Below, one piece after another: positions 1 through 11,496 of a DNA stretch of 64,000 nucleotides (positions are counted from its first letter, which is position 1; each line of letters begins with the position of its first letter). Source of the stretch: Homarus americanus (Eukaryota > Arthropoda > Malacostraca > Decapoda > Nephropidae). Under the pieces are notes generated by a model that was not told the origin of the DNA, did not search any database, and saw only the letters and a list, made by a program, of their open reading frames with translations. The position numbers and the translations under genes were made by a program. The stretch covers positions 1,908,014 through 1,972,013 of the forward strand of contig NW_024753828.1 of NCBI RefSeq assembly GCF_018991925.1, read 5' to 3'.

Positions 1-580
1 AATGGGGACTAATAACGGTTTACACCAGCGCTCTCTGTTTACATCACGTGTTCAGTTGAATCGCGTGGTTTCTGTCAATTGCTCCGTGATTTTCGCTGTT
101 TTCTCCAATATTGTTGCGTTAGCGATGAATATGGAAAGACAAGGTAAGAAGAATGTTTCCAAGAAGCGTTCTGGTGATCGAATTGCAGATGGTGAACATA
201 AAAGAGGTTTACAAGAACACAACTATCGCATTGTAGCCCGCGCCATCCTAGCGACCGCCCGGGCTGTTATTGTGCTTTTTTGGGTGGTGCTACAGCCTGT
301 CGAGTCAAGATAATGGCCTCTACCTCTACTGGGGGTCCTACTGGTGCTGGTGGGGGTGGGACCGACCCACCTAAGCGGCCAAATAAGGAAAAGGAGAAGC
401 GGGACTATCATAAGGGAGTCAAGTTTGCCAAGTACTCGATCCAGGATAAGCAGCGTGTGATTGAATTACTTGAGGAAGGCCTAAAAACTAGTTTCCGGAA
501 AGCACAATCAGGTCAATAAAGGAGGAATTTTTATCATCTGGAGGCTATAAATGGGAAAATCAGAGGTTGATGTAGAGTGA
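1..580. other. Unassigned sequence with short open frames, perhaps a transposon relic
   Basis: Two short plus-strand frames are seen, at about 126-312 (MNMERQGKKNVSKKRSGDR) and 313-519 (MASTSTGGPTGAGGGG, then KEKEKRDYHKGVKFAKYS). The second looks like a basic amino terminus followed by a helix (DKQRVIELLEEG) such as precedes helix-turn-helix transposase domains. No splice sites or terminal repeats were identified. I cannot name it. Confidence 0.25.
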
Positions 581-622
581 CCAGTCTACAGTATATTGTT
601 ATTTTTCCCATTAGTTTATGTA

Positions 623-1014
623 CAGCTAGACCCCGACTTACGACTGCTTCGACTTACGACCGCCGCAGATTTTTTATTAAAAAAATATATTTTTTTTTTC
701 CAAATGACGCACGCATTTTCTATACCGAAACGTTTCCAGTTAATGTAGTCTCCATGTATAATTAGAAAATTATGGGGGCCCCATGTGCATTCAGCTGACT
801 ACATTAAAGGTAAGTGCTCAGTCACACTGTATCCATTCCTTATCATTTATTACTTTCACTGTACTGTATCCATTCCTCATTATTTATTACTTTTACTGTA
901 TTGTATTTCATTGTAGATTTTTTATTAATTTTTATTATTATTTTTTTTTTATCTATGTCGGACTTACGACCCGGATTTGGGTCCCTAACCCCGTCGTAAG
1001 TCGGGGTCTAGCTG
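623..1014. mobile_element. 392-bp Tigger-like MITE with TA target site
   Basis: It begins CAGCTAGACCCCGACTTACG after TA and ends with the inverse of the same word before TA, about 22 bp of near-perfect inverted terminal repeat. Inside, about 80 bp around 735-815 (TAATGTAGTCTCCATGTATA) match the 3' tail of the decayed Tigger copy at 51018-51095, so this is an internally deleted derivative of that family. It carries no coding capacity. Confidence 0.85.
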
Positions 1015-1389
1015 TATTTGCTTTTGGCAAATTTGAATTTGGCACAAATTTTCCATTCTATATTACTCACGAAATACAAGATCCTACTGTACAATAAGAG
1101 TTTTGTTAAGTTGTGGGAAATAGGTAAGACAAATAAATTCCTCGAGTTGCTTTTTTCTTAAGACATCCTTAAATCAATGAACTTTCACCAAACTTCACCA
1201 ACATCTCTTGATACTCGAGCCACAAAATTCACCTCACTTAAAACTCAGTCCCAAGCATCTTTTTTTTTTCTATTTGGCAGTGTTTGTTTTCCAAATTTCC
1301 CCCCCAAAACACATCCATCCCCCTTTTCATCCCAACCAGCATAGCTAAAAATCTCATTTTCTCCGTTACCTTGAACACCTTTTTCTTTT

Positions 1390-2728
1390 GTCAGATCACC
1401 AGCATGGTTCCGCCAGGCGAGATTTACTGATGATCTGCTCTCCTACTGCACCCACCTCAGGTCATCCTCTAAAGGGATTATGGGGAAACCATTATCATGG
1501 CTCTTGACATCGCCAATGCATTTGACAGTGTATGGCACAAGTCTTTGCTTTCTAAACTTCCCTCTTATGGTTTCTCTCCTCCACTCTGTTCTCTCATTTC
1601 TAACTTCCTCGAGAACCTATCCATGACAGTTGTTGACGGGATATCGATCTCTCGCTCTTTTTCTACCAATAGTGGTGTCCCACGAGGGTCTGTTCTTTCA
1701 CCTACTCTCTTCCTTCTTTTTATCAATGATTTACTTCACACTACTACTAATTCTATCCTTTCTTACACTGATGATCCTACTCTTCTTCTCATTTTCCCTT
1801 CCCCCTAACTCTCGAAGTAGATCTGTTTCTTGTCATGACATCGTTTCTTCTATCGACAAGGACCTGTGCAGCATCTCCAAATGGGGAGTAAGAAATTTGG
1901 TCACATTCAATAAAAATAAATCACCGTATTTGCCAAATTACACTTTCGAAAATACAATATCTCCCACCAATCACATTTCAGGACAACCATTTTCCCAAAT
2001 TCTAAAATAGTTATGCTAAGCTTCCCCATTTCCTCTAATATGTCATGGAAGTCACACATCCGCAACACAGCTAACGCTGCCTCCCAAAAGCTGGGAATGT
2101 TGTACAGATGCCGTATCTACTTCACTCCTCAGCAATTACTTTAAGTTTATAAGGGATTCATTCGTCCTAACTTGGAGTGCTGCTATCATATCTGGGGTGG
2201 CTCTTCTTCTGCCTAACTGTTAGATAGGGTGGATTCTAAGGCATTTCTTCTTATTAACTCACCTCCTTTAGTTGATAATCTCTCTTCCCTTTCTCTTTGC
2301 TGCAATGATGCTTCACTCTCCCTCTTTTACAGGTACTTTAACGAGCAATTATCAGTGGATTTGGCATCCTGTGTACCGCTGGCAAGGCCGTAGGCTTGTA
2401 ACACTCGTCTTGCCAGTGGTGCCCACCGTTTTTGTGTGGATGTCGGTCACACTAGAATAAACCGTTATAGTACATCTTTCTTTCCTTACACAGCCAAACT
2501 GTGGAATGCTCTTCCTTCTTCTGTGTTTCCATACTCATACAATCTGTCTCACTTTAAGAAACTGGTTTTCCAACATCTTCGTGGTGTAGATTAATATAAT
2601 CCCTTTCTTTTCTATTTTTAATTTCTTTTTACTCTTTTTTTTTTTTGCCCCTTTGGCTCGGTTGGGCTATCCCCATAATAAAAAAAAAAAAAAAAAAAAA
2701 AAAAAATAATAATAATAATAATAATAAT
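1390..2728 (+). mobile_element. LINE relic, jockey-like, with A/AAT-rich 3' tail
   Basis: A plus-strand non-LTR retrotransposon fragment that is 5' truncated: its first recognisable part is the reverse-transcriptase region around 1400 (WFRQARFTDDLLSY-like). It ends with a conserved tail protein segment (2490-2594, NALPSSVFPYSYNLSHFKKL) and a poly-A / (AAT)n stretch at about 2680-2728. It lies in the intron after exon 6 of the host gene, in the opposite orientation to it. Confidence 0.75.
1484..2594 (+). pseudogene. Reverse transcriptase pseudogene of the 1.4-2.7 kb LINE
   Basis: The longest open piece, 1497-1808, reads ALDIANAFDSVWHKSLLSKL and later GVPRGSVLSPTLFLLFINDL. These are the palm motif with its first catalytic Asp (AFD) and the GxPxGSxLSP motif. 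The usual YADD catalytic box is YTDD here. After 1808 the frame breaks repeatedly, with stops and shifts, through 2594. The motifs fit jockey/CR1-type non-LTR elements common in crustaceans. It cannot make active enzyme. Confidence 0.75.
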
Positions 2729-2935
2729 GGAGGCTGTGTTTGCCAACCCCCAGATATGAGGATGATAATTTGATTGCTTAATTACCATTTTCCCATCTGA
2801 GAAGAAATGAAAACAATCAATGGAAAGTAAAACGGTTATTTTACTGTTCAATCAGTAACAATTCCTTGGCAGATTAAGGCTTAAGTATAATTCTACAGTA
2901 TTGAATTATTTGGGTGAGAAGACCATAAAAAATAC

Positions 2936-3059
2936 CTGAACTTCCTTCAGTTTTCTTCTAGCAACATCCAATTTACTCTCCACTTCTTTGCTTGCCGACA
3001 CTACGTCTACAGTACGTAGAACAGTGTCATTTGAAGTTTGATGAGGTCGAGCTTCAAAT
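2936..3059 (-). CDS. Host gene exon 6, residues 579-620; gene continues left of the window
   Basis: This 124-bp exon has acceptor TTGTTTTAACAG|ATTTGAAG and donor GTTCAG|GTATTT. Its first base completes the Arg codon from exon 5, then it reads FEARPHQTSNDTVLRTVDVV and ends in a basic/acidic helix (VESKLDVARRKLKEVQ). It leaves in phase 0, so more exons must follow beyond position 1 or in the sequence I could not resolve. I found no further convincing exon between 1 and 2930; that stretch holds a LINE relic and a MITE. Confidence 0.75.
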
Positions 3060-3365
3060 CTGTTAAAACAAGAAACATGCAAATTAAACAACTTATGAGA
3101 TTGAAATTATATAAAAATAAATAAATTTTACAGTAAGATCCCTTAAAAATGTATCAAACAACATTTCACATTGATTTCATTTATAAACCCGCCTGTGTTG
3201 TTATCCACAAAACTGAACCGGGTTACCTTCCCAGAGGAAACATTTGTGTCTACCACCTATGGTTGTTTCCAATGTAGTGACCCAATAACACACGAGGTGA
3301 ACACCAAAACATCGACAAGTGACACACAATGTCACATGCTTCGGCAAGTGGAATTTAGATAGTTT

Positions 3366-3642
3366 ATTCTGGCAAAAGCCAGATGATTTACATTGGCTAA
3401 CACCAGACGAATTATACTGGCTAACACCAGACAAATTAGACTACATGTAACTAACACCAGACGACCTGTACTGGCTAACACCAGACGACTTATACTGGCT
3501 AACACCAGACGACTTATACTGGCTAACACAAGACAAATTAGACTGACTAATACCTGACGACTTATACCTGTACTGGCTAACACCAGACGACTTATACTGG
3601 CTAACACCAGACGAATTATACTGGCTAACACAAGACAACTTA
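3366..3642. repeat. 24-bp minisatellite
   Basis: About eleven tandem copies of a 24-bp unit with the core CTGGCTAACACCAGACGACT, including variants such as CAAGACAAATTAG. Because 24 is a multiple of three, it gives an 8-residue periodic peptide on the minus strand (VSQYKSSG), which is not a gene. It lies about 300 bp upstream (in gene orientation) of exon 6. Confidence 0.9.
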
Positions 3643-4242
3643 TACAGTAAAATCTCCGTTAGCCGGAATCCCTCAAACCCAAAAATTTCCAATAGCCGGA
3701 ATTGAAATTTACTCGGAAAATCAATCCCAAACCCGGAATTTTTTGGAAAATTCCGGCTTTGGGAAAAAAATTTCCGAGGGTGAAAATCGAGAGCATTTTC
3801 TGAAAATATCCTGAATAAAGACGAAAGTTAAAGTATTTTTAAGGAACCTGACCTGACTCGATGTCAGGTGGAGGTAGGGAGGGAGATTAGTGGTCTCATA
3901 CTACTGATCTGATGGAATTTCAGGTCACCTTTTCCTGGGTGGGGGATTAGTGGGTCTCATGACCTGAAGATGTCTTGAATAAACAAGAAAGCTAAATTAT
4001 TTTTAGGGAGATTGTGATAAGTATAAATGAGCAAAGTTGTATCCCTTCAACATTACATAAAATTTTTAAATATGGAGTGAGAAAGTAGAAAGGTGTGGGT
4101 GATTTTAGAGAAATGGAGTGGAAAGGAGTGATAACATGCACCAGTGTTGCCAAGCAATAAGCTCAACTGCTGATCTTTTAATTCACCTCCATGCAGTCAC
4201 GCAACAAGACCCTCACTGGATGCATATTGTTTTAATTCCCGT

Positions 4243-4340
4243 GTGTGTAATAATAATAATAATTAACGGTTTATTGAAAGAGCATGGCAGCCAGAAGGCT
4301 GAAAATATACAGTTGCATAATTGGGGAATGGGTCTCTTGA
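4243..4340 (-). mobile_element. SINE/LINE 3' tail fragment with (ATT)n, inverted
   Basis: On the minus strand it reads TTTTCAGCCTTCTGGCTGCC, then TTTCAATAAACCGTTA, then (ATT)n. The same tail is found at 6655-6713 and 23565-23640 in plus orientation. The microsatellite end is typical of the 3' end of a retroposon. Confidence 0.6.
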
Positions 4341-4380
4341 TTCACAAATAATATACAAGTTTCATAAGTGATACAAATAC

Positions 4381-4560
4381 ATGGGGTCCTCGCTTAGCGT
4401 CAGGGCTACGTTCCTAAAAATGCGACGTTATACGAAACAACGTTAAGCGGATCAATTTTCCCCATAAGAAATAGATAAAATACGGGAGTTACGTTCCTGA
4501 GCCTCATCTTTGCCCCATGAAAATAGTTACATATACAGAAAATCATTAACATTTCTATAG
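4381..4560. mobile_element. Fragment of a Tigger-like element (CCTCGCTTAACG family)
   Basis: GGGGTCCTCGCTTAGCGTCA followed by ACGTTATACGAAACAACGTTAAGC matches the left end of the element starting at 8146 over about 150 bp, including the run GAAATAGATAAAATACG. No right end was seen here. Confidence 0.65.
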
Positions 4561-4896
4561 AAAATAGCGCATACATATACAACTACCGTATATCTCGGCC
4601 TATAAGGCGTCGGGGTGCATAAGACGGCCCCCCCAAATTTCCATTTAAAAAGTAGCTTTTGAGCTCTATTCGCTGTATAAGACCAGTCCCCCAAATGTGA
4701 CACTTACCCACTGATTCAGTAGTCCTTTACCAACCATCCTTGGTTTTTTAAAATAAAGCCAATTCACTTCAAGTAATGTCATCAAATGTTACCCGCTGGT
4801 GTAGTGTAAACACTAGTGACGTAACTGAAGCGTCTGCTATTTACCGGTAACTGGAACTAGTGTCTGTGTCGAGTAAAATTTTTCCATTTACTTGAA

Positions 4897-4912
4897 ATAT
4901 ATATACAGTATA

Positions 4913-4948
<36 letters not shown>

Positions 4949-4957
4949 TATATATAT
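4897..4957. repeat. (TACA)n/(TA)n microsatellite
   Basis: Runs of TATA, then about seven TACA units, then TATATA. It immediately precedes the tandem repeats at 4995. Confidence 0.9.
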
Positions 4958-4994
4958 GTAGTGATGGGTTGTCAGACCACAGCTTACATCTCAG

Positions 4995-5470
4995 AAACAG
5001 TCCAGACTTGACCCGACATTAGGGGGGTCAAATGTAAGGGTATCCCTCGCAACCACTCAAGGAGTTACAAATCAACTGGCTCCCCTCCCATGTCACACGG
5101 CCCCAACAAACATGTAAGAAGGCATCGGCCGACTCTCTCCCAATATACACAATAACCTACACCGCAGAAGAAGTCCAGACCTGACCTCACATTAGCCAGG
5201 TCAAATGTAACCCTCGAGCCCAAGTCAAGGGGCCACAAATCAACCAGGGCCTCTCATGTCACACGGCCCCATCTGAAGATTTCTCCAGAATATACAACTT
5301 ATAGTCTCTGAAAAAGTCCAGACCTGACCCTACATTAGCGAGGGCAAATGCAAGGAGACCCTTCGCCGCCGGCTCCTCCCCACTACACTTAACTACGCCT
5401 CACCCGCCCTGCCTCACCCGCCCTGCCTCACCCGCTCTGCCTCACCCGCCCCGCCTCCACCCGCCTCGCA
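4995..5470. repeat. Diverged tandem repeats (about 145-172 bp) and a GC-rich 15-bp repeat
   Basis: The phrase AGTCCAGACCTGACC...ACATTAG recurs near 4998, 5170 and 5315, with shared CATGTCACACGGCCCC and CACAAATCAAC blocks, so three diverged tandem copies are present. They are followed at 5398-5468 by about five copies of CCTCACCCGCCCTG. No gene is seen. The stretch to 5790 holds nothing further that I recognise. Confidence 0.7.
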
Positions 5471-5794
5471 CCGTCCAGTGTGACCACCAATCCCCATATG
5501 TTTTGTCCCGTGAGTTATGCTTCGAAATCGGTGGTTAGTGTTACTTAATATTGAGATAATTACAGAGCTTCACTCAGTGTGTTTTTATGCTAGTATGATT
5601 TGTAATGTACTCTTTGACGTGTAGTGATAAATAATATTCAATGTAGTGAGCAGAGCTTCACTCCCCGACCCAGCCTAATGAGAATATTGTCGTGACGGAA
5701 ACTATAGTTGCCAAACATTGACGTAACGTATAAAGTAAATATTTGTTTTTCTTTACGGATACACTTCCAACTAATCCATCATCCCTTTCTGATT

Positions 5795-5796
<2 letters not shown>

Positions 5797-5836
<40 letters not shown>
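5797..5836. repeat. (CA)n microsatellite
   Basis: About twenty uninterrupted CA units. The short frames across it are not coding. The following 5840-6190 has no feature I recognise. Confidence 0.95.
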
Positions 5837-5838
<2 letters not shown>

Positions 5839-6194
5839 CGAAGGGTCAAGACGTACCTGGCGCTCCTCTCGGAGCAGCCAGGTCAACTGTTAAGTTGGCC
5901 CATACCAACCCCCTCCCCTGAACCCTCCTCCCCACCGGAATATCAACAAGTTCTCGCCAGAAGTTACAATTTCATTTAGGAAAGGAACGGAACCAGTGTT
6001 AAACAGAGGTGAACAGTGGTGAACAGTGCTTAAGTCAGTGAGAACAACTCAACAGTAACAGTCTTACCTAAGTTAACCTTCACAGTGAGGTCCCAGGTAC
6101 CCAATGATAACGGCCCGTGAGACCCAACAACAACCAGCGATGTGTTAATCCGTCTACGATAGGAAGGCCTAAGACCAAACCTCACTCATATAAC

Positions 6195-6535
6195 ACCATC
6201 TGTGAGGGAATTACTACACCACGTGATGCCCCTCATAACACCATCTGTGAGGGAGTTACTACACCACGTGAGGCCCCTCATAACACCATCTGAGGTAATT
6301 ACTACACCACGTGAGGTCCCTCATAACACCATCTGTGAGGTAATTACTACACCACGTGAGGTCCCTCATAACACCATCTGTGAGGGAATTACTACACCAC
6401 GTGAGGCCCCTCATAACACCATCTGCGAGGGAATTACTACACCACGCCAGGTCCCTCATAACACCATCTGAGGGAACTACTACACCACGTGAGTTCCTCC
6501 TAACACCATCTGGGAGGGAGTTACTACACTACGAG
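6195..6535. repeat. 45-bp minisatellite
   Basis: About seven to eight copies of a 45-bp unit containing CCTCATAACACCATCTG and TTACTACACCACGTGAGG. Starts are seen at 6231, 6276, 6319 (a 2-bp loss) and 6364. Each unit carries CACGTG. The unit length is a multiple of three, so open frames run through it on both strands; these are artefacts. Confidence 0.9.
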
Positions 6536-6540
6536 TTTGC

Positions 6541-6713
6541 TGTTCAACACCTACATTAATCTGTATGTTCACTGTATGTTCCTTTACCTTTCTCTAATGA
6601 AGGCTTTTGTTAAACCACCAATGTATGTAATAAGTCATTTATGTCCAATGTATATTTTCAGCCTTCGGGCTGCAGAATTTTCAATAAACCGTTATATTAT
6701 TATTATTATTAAA
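6541..6713 (+). mobile_element. Retroposon 3' fragment with (ATT)n tail
   Basis: Nearly identical over about 160 bp to 23413-23590, including CCACCAATGTATGTAATAAG and TTTTCAGCCTTCGGGCTGCA, and ends in TTCAATAAACCGTT plus (ATT)n. It is followed by a CA-rich low-complexity stretch at 6717-6772. Confidence 0.7.
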
Positions 6714-8145
6714 CCCCCACCACACACACAACCACCCACACACACACACACAACCACACAACCACACACACATCCCTGAACTAGCCTTAACCATTGATTC
6801 TCTCGACGGTATACTGTAATCCATGTACACTAGAAAATAAACTTTTCAGGAAAAAAAAATTCAGAGTTACTTGGAGTACACTTGCTTATCTGTAGCCTGG
6901 AGACTGGTCCTTTGTAACTTTTCTTCTTTGTAACATAGTAACACAGTAATGGGGAGAACAAATTATCTCTACCTTTACCAACTGTGTAACTGCTAGGTGA
7001 CTGTTACCATCATATAACAACTACTTGTGAAGTTGTCATATATATAACAACCTTCCTGGGCGGCCACACTATATAGATAAAAGTTTATTGAAGAACACTT
7101 GTTATTATGGATCCGGTTGCCTTTCGCTGAAACCTTATGAACACACACACACCTCCAGCAAGGGAATTAAACACATCTGCGTGTGTGTGACTGCACGGTA
7201 GCGAGTTAAATATCAGCTGTTGAGGAGCACTTGGCAACACTCATTTTCACTCCATCTCTGTAATCACCCACAACTTTCTACTTTTTCACTCCATATTTTA
7301 AAATGTTATGTAATGTAATGTTCAAGGGATACAACTTTGCTCATTTATAGACCCACTAATCCCCCACCCAAGAAAGGGTAACCTGACAGTCCATCAGGTC
7401 AGTAATATGAGACCACTAATCCCCCACCCTACCTCCACCTGACATTGCATCAGGTCAGGTCAGTTACATGAGACCCACTAATCCCTCACAGCTCCATGGG
7501 AGTGGAAAATAACAGTCTGCTGTAACACACAGCTTCATTCATCCCCATATCCTATAGATTTTTAATTTTTAAATATACTTATTGAACCAAACTTTTAGAT
7601 AAACTATTCTGGATTATTATAGTAAAGAAATTAAGTTTCTAATTTAATTAGAACTGTATTTATGGATTCCAGTATTTTAGACTCAAGGAAAACATCTCCA
7701 GCACCCAGAAACGTTCTGGGGATGTGGGCTAGTGTCTGTGTGTGCAAAATGTTTAGTTTAGACAATTGTAAACTTTTTCCAGTAACCAGAAAAGATTCTG
7801 AAATAAGGAATTTTTCTGTGTTTGAGAAAGTGGTCTTGTTACCTGGAAATCTTACATCCTCGGAAATGCTCTGCACCAATTGTTCCGGTTAACGGGGATA
7901 TCGCTGTACCCTGTATATTATATTATATTACTGTATACTGTATTATATTATATTATATTATAAATATTTCTAAGCCACATTTGAGTATTGTAACGATTTT
8001 TTCACAACTTTTACAGCATTACTGTTGACTTTAGTAGTTGTCGAACATATCCTAATATTCCCCATAAGATTAAGTATTCACTAATGTGTATGCAGATTCC
8101 CATTATGCTGTGTTGTCGCATAGCATAAAGAGAGGGTCGGGTGTA

Positions 8146-8922
8146 CAGTAAGTTCTCGCTTAACGTCGGAGTTACGTTCCTGAAAACGCAACGTTATACA
8201 AAACAACGTTAAGCAAATAAATTTTCCCCACAAGAAATAGATAAAATACGATAGTTACGTTATTGAGCCTCCCTTTGCCCCATGAAATACATTACATATA
8301 CAGTGATCCCTCGGTTAACGAACGCCTCGGTTTAGGAAATTTCGGTTAATGAATTACCTTCCATAAGAATCTTCAACTTGATTAATGAAATCCTTACCAA
8401 ATCGTGTCAACATGTTTTCGCCTACTCACCAGCTGGAGTATTAGTCCGCCAATACAGTAATCAGTTTTAGTGCTTAAATTTGTTACCATTTGAGTAAATA
8501 TCAAGAAGGTTGTACTATTCAATAATTTTCCAAGTCTTGTTAAAATTTTTAGTCATTTTAACAATTATTTAACATAAATGAAGTACAGGGAACTAGTTTT
8601 TAGCGCGCCAAACAGCCACTTGACTCACCCAGAATGCTGTCAGTTTGTGTCTGCTCAGAGGAGGAAGCATCTTGCTTGAGACTCTCTTGAACATAAACTA
8701 TTTTTACGTTTTTGCAGTACAATTATTGGTCATTCTGAAATTTATTTTACATATTGACAATATATAATAAAGTGCAGTGTTGATATACAGAAAATAATCT
8801 TGAATTACACCTAGTGAACTTAAAATTTTATGGGTGAAATGACGGCACAAAGCATGGGGTGATTTCTCTTCCACCCCCACTTCCTTCTCTTCTCCCTTCT
8901 CCTCCACCCCCAGCTCTAATTC

Positions 8923-8953
<31 letters not shown>

Positions 8954-9790
8954 CCAGGAGCCTTCTACATGCACACCTCAAAGTAAGTATACTTTATTGC
9001 ATTTATTTTTACTTTGTATGTAATTTTCGGTGAGCTGGAACCAATTACCCAAAATCCCATTGAAACAATGGTTTCGGTTAACGAAATTTTTGGTTAACAA
9101 ACGACCTTCTGGAACGAATTGTGTTCGTTAACCAAGGGACCACTGTACATAAATTCAAAGCTCCTTGTGTGATGCCTGGTGAGGTGCTTGTATGCATTAC
9201 TATAAAGTCACATTCATTGAGATTTATAAGAGAAAAACTTAAAACGTCTCTACAAGACATAAATAAATACCACAAAGTAACCGTTGTCTGTGCTCCAGCC
9301 CAGCGGTCATAATAAATCAACTCCCCTCTGACTTCTGGTACAGGTGACATGGTTTTATAGGCTTAAAAGTTTTTATCTTATAAAATGGCACAGACTAAAG
9401 TTAACAGAATATAAATTGCATTGCTGGAATCCTTGCAAGACAGTGAATAATATGAATATAGACATATATTTTGTACAAGAGATAAAAATTTTAGTCCCTT
9501 AAGTACTGTACATGTTTTTTCAACTTATTTTCCAGTAGATATAGTAACTTTCTTCATTTATTTTTACTCATTTACATGCACACACCATCCTAAATACATA
9601 TTTTGAAAAAGGTAAATGAAATATTTGTCCTAAGAGAGAGGGTGATGTGCTGTAAAAAGTAGTCTGTGACGACGCAAATGACTTTGTACCGAGTCACCGG
9701 GATGTTAAACAAATTTGTGGTCTCTTTTAGGTTTCGCAACGTAGTACAGAAACAACATTAAGCAGGCCGACGTTAAGCGAGGACTTACTG
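8146..9790. mobile_element. Tigger-like non-autonomous element, host of a nested copy
   Basis: The left end is CAGTAAGTTCTCGCTTAACG and the right end is the inverse of CAGTAAGTCCTCGCTTAACG, each next to TA. Net of the nested insertion it is about 0.8 kb with no coding sequence. The right half carries the ATTGCTGGAATCCTTG module that also occurs in unrelated elements at 45-48 kb. Confidence 0.8.
8301..9145 (+). mobile_element. Nested 845-bp Tigger-like element (CAGTGATCCCTCGG family)
   Basis: Starts CAGTGATCCCTCGGTTAACG after TA at 8299-8300 and ends with the inverse of CAGTGGTCCCTTGGTTAACG before TA at 9146-9147. The target lies inside the 8146-9790 element. Its 3' third (8840-9000) matches the 3' part of the autonomous relic at 28121-30768, including a CAT/ATC microsatellite at 8923-8951. 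It is an internal deletion derivative. Confidence 0.85.
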
Positions 9791-10038
9791 TATTTCATAT
9801 TTGTTATACAAAAGTAACAATATTTTAATTTGTACAAAGTTCAATAGACATATCTGAAGGCTGAAAATGGCCACCCCTTTCCCGATAATATTTGGTAATA
9901 TTTAAGTATAAGATGCAAGACTTTTTGGGGGGGGAGGGGTACATCTTAAAGGACAGCAAATAAGGAAACACTATGGTAGGTTTTCTGTGAATCTTAACTT
10001 AAACGCAGTATTAAAACCAAAATTTCTATAGTACTTAC

Positions 10039-10154
10039 CGTTGCACAGTAATGCCCTTCTTTTGAGCTATATCTTTCTCCAACTGAAGTATCTGTTTCTG
10101 CAGCTTTGTCCCACCATCTGGGAGTAATGACAGATTTGTAGCACCATAAACCAT
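10039..10154 (-). CDS. Host gene exon 5, coiled-coil module B, residues 541-578
   Basis: This 116-bp exon has acceptor ACCTACCACAG|ATGGTT and donor CAACG|GTAAGT. It reads MVYGATNLSLLPDGG and then a helix (KLQKQILQLEKDIAQKKG). It aligns with exon 3 position for position around LPDxG and is preceded by the same KK at the same phase-0 junction. It ends in phase 2 (CG), completed to Arg by exon 6. The exon sits in otherwise non-coding, transposon-derived sequence, and its neighbours at about 16 kb and 7 kb match in phase. Confidence 0.78.
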
Positions 10155-10893
10155 CTGTGGTAGGTAAAATTCATGAATGTTCTTGGTGATGCAACATTAA
10201 TAAACTTCTCAAAAACATATTACAGTACAGGGTCTTCATTAATCATTATACAGGGTCTGACATAGAAATCCGACTGTTTTGAAGAAGAAAAAGTACCGGT
10301 AATGACTTTTTACCTGAATTTATTAACCGAACTGCAGTATTACATTTCAAGGCATTTTATACACAAGATTCACATCTTAAAAATTACATCAGTGAAATGG
10401 CATCCTTTGTTATTTACACATTGTTGCAGTTGGAAGTGAAAATTCCCCATTACTCGATGTGTCATTTATAGAGGTATTGCTGCCCTTGTGTTCTGCTTCA
10501 ACTCAGATACTCCTTGATCAATTGGCATAAACCTTACTCTTAAGGTATACCCAGAGGATTAGTTGCAGGCGTTGACATCGGGAGATCTTACAGGCTGAGT
10601 TGCAACCACAGACTCCTTGTTTTTTTTAAAAAAGTCTCCACTACAAATACATTCCAACATTTACTGCACATGATGTGTTCCTAGAGAGAGAGCTTTCAGC
10701 ACATCAACTTACAATGGGGTCATTATAACACTGCACTGGTATAGTACCGTATTTTATGGCACATAATTTGCACGGCAATATAGGACGCAATCCCCCTTTT
10801 AGCAGTACCAGTAAATGTGAGGAATAAATAAAAATAATGCTGCCAATAAATAAAAGCCAAATGAATGTTTAACACAGTCGCCATTTGCATATA

Positions 10894-10951
10894 CAGTAGA
10901 CCCTCGATAAATTGGACTAATTGGGGCACAGCCCAGTCCGAAAAATTTTAA
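10894..10951. mobile_element. Terminal fragment of another Tigger-like family
   Basis: Begins CAGTAGACCCTCGATAAATT after TA and is interrupted by the next element at a TA. No right end was found. Confidence 0.45.
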
Positions 10952-10953
10952 TA

Positions 10954-11494
10954 CAGTATAGTCTCGGTTTACGCGGTCAATTAAACCCGTGGAGGTCCGC
11001 GTAAAATGAGAAACGCGTATACGAAATAACAGAACATATGGGATTAATTGAAATAGAGACTGGGCCAACCCCCAGACTACCCTTTTTCCGACACAATACG
11101 TACGTTGTAGTGAAAATAACATCTTAATTTCATGATGGTATGCACACACAATTAATATTTAAGAGAAATATCAATAATATTAGGTTTTTTAACACTTATG
11201 ATGATAGAAGAGATGGTTGGGCACACGGGGATAGGGGGTTGGTTCCGAGGCAGAGGGCAGATTATTGGCCCTCACCTGTATCACTATCCACCAGAGGCTT
11301 GCAGAGCCTCTTTGTCAAACCCCTCAAGTCCATATCCTCACTATCACTGACTTGGGCTGGCTGTGGTGGGTGAAGAACTCGGTAATGTTTTGTTGACTGG
11401 GCGACCTAGTGCGCACCCTGCCCGAGCCGCTCTGGCCAGGTGCCGCATAAATGACCAAACGCATAAAGGAAATCCACGTGTATCGAGACTACTG
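10954..11494 (-). mobile_element. 541-bp MITE (CAGTATAGTCTCG family)
   Basis: The ends are CAGTATAGTCTCGGTTTACG and the inverse of CAGTAGTCTCGATACACG, flanked by TA. It is the inverted counterpart of 25448-26044 along its length, including the block encoding DSDTGEGQ-like peptide remnants. The short frames inside it are decayed transposase tail, not genes. Confidence 0.85.
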
Positions 11495-11496
11495 TA

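Larger units (their letters stand above)
3645..7906. mobile_element. Element or inverted pair with about 0.7-0.8 kb inverted arms, TA target
   Basis: The left end CAGTAAAATCTCCGTTAGCC and the right end (inverse CAGCGATATCCCCGTTAACC) face each other and are flanked by TA. Beyond the termini, long stretches are also inverted copies: 3840-4200 matches the complement of 7190-7490, including ATGAGCAAAGTTGTATCCCT and the GGGGGATTAGTGG blocks. Related fragments lie at 17.65-18.06 kb and 23.05-23.27 kb. No transposase was found inside. It could be one element with long terminal repeats or two decayed copies in opposite orientation. Confidence 0.6.

Noticed and set aside
3201..3692. Minus-strand VSQYKSSG repeat protein
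   Set aside because: It is the 24-bp minisatellite; the period divisible by three keeps the frame open.
6202..6559. Frames through the 45-bp repeat
   Set aside because: Same artefact; no start context or domain.
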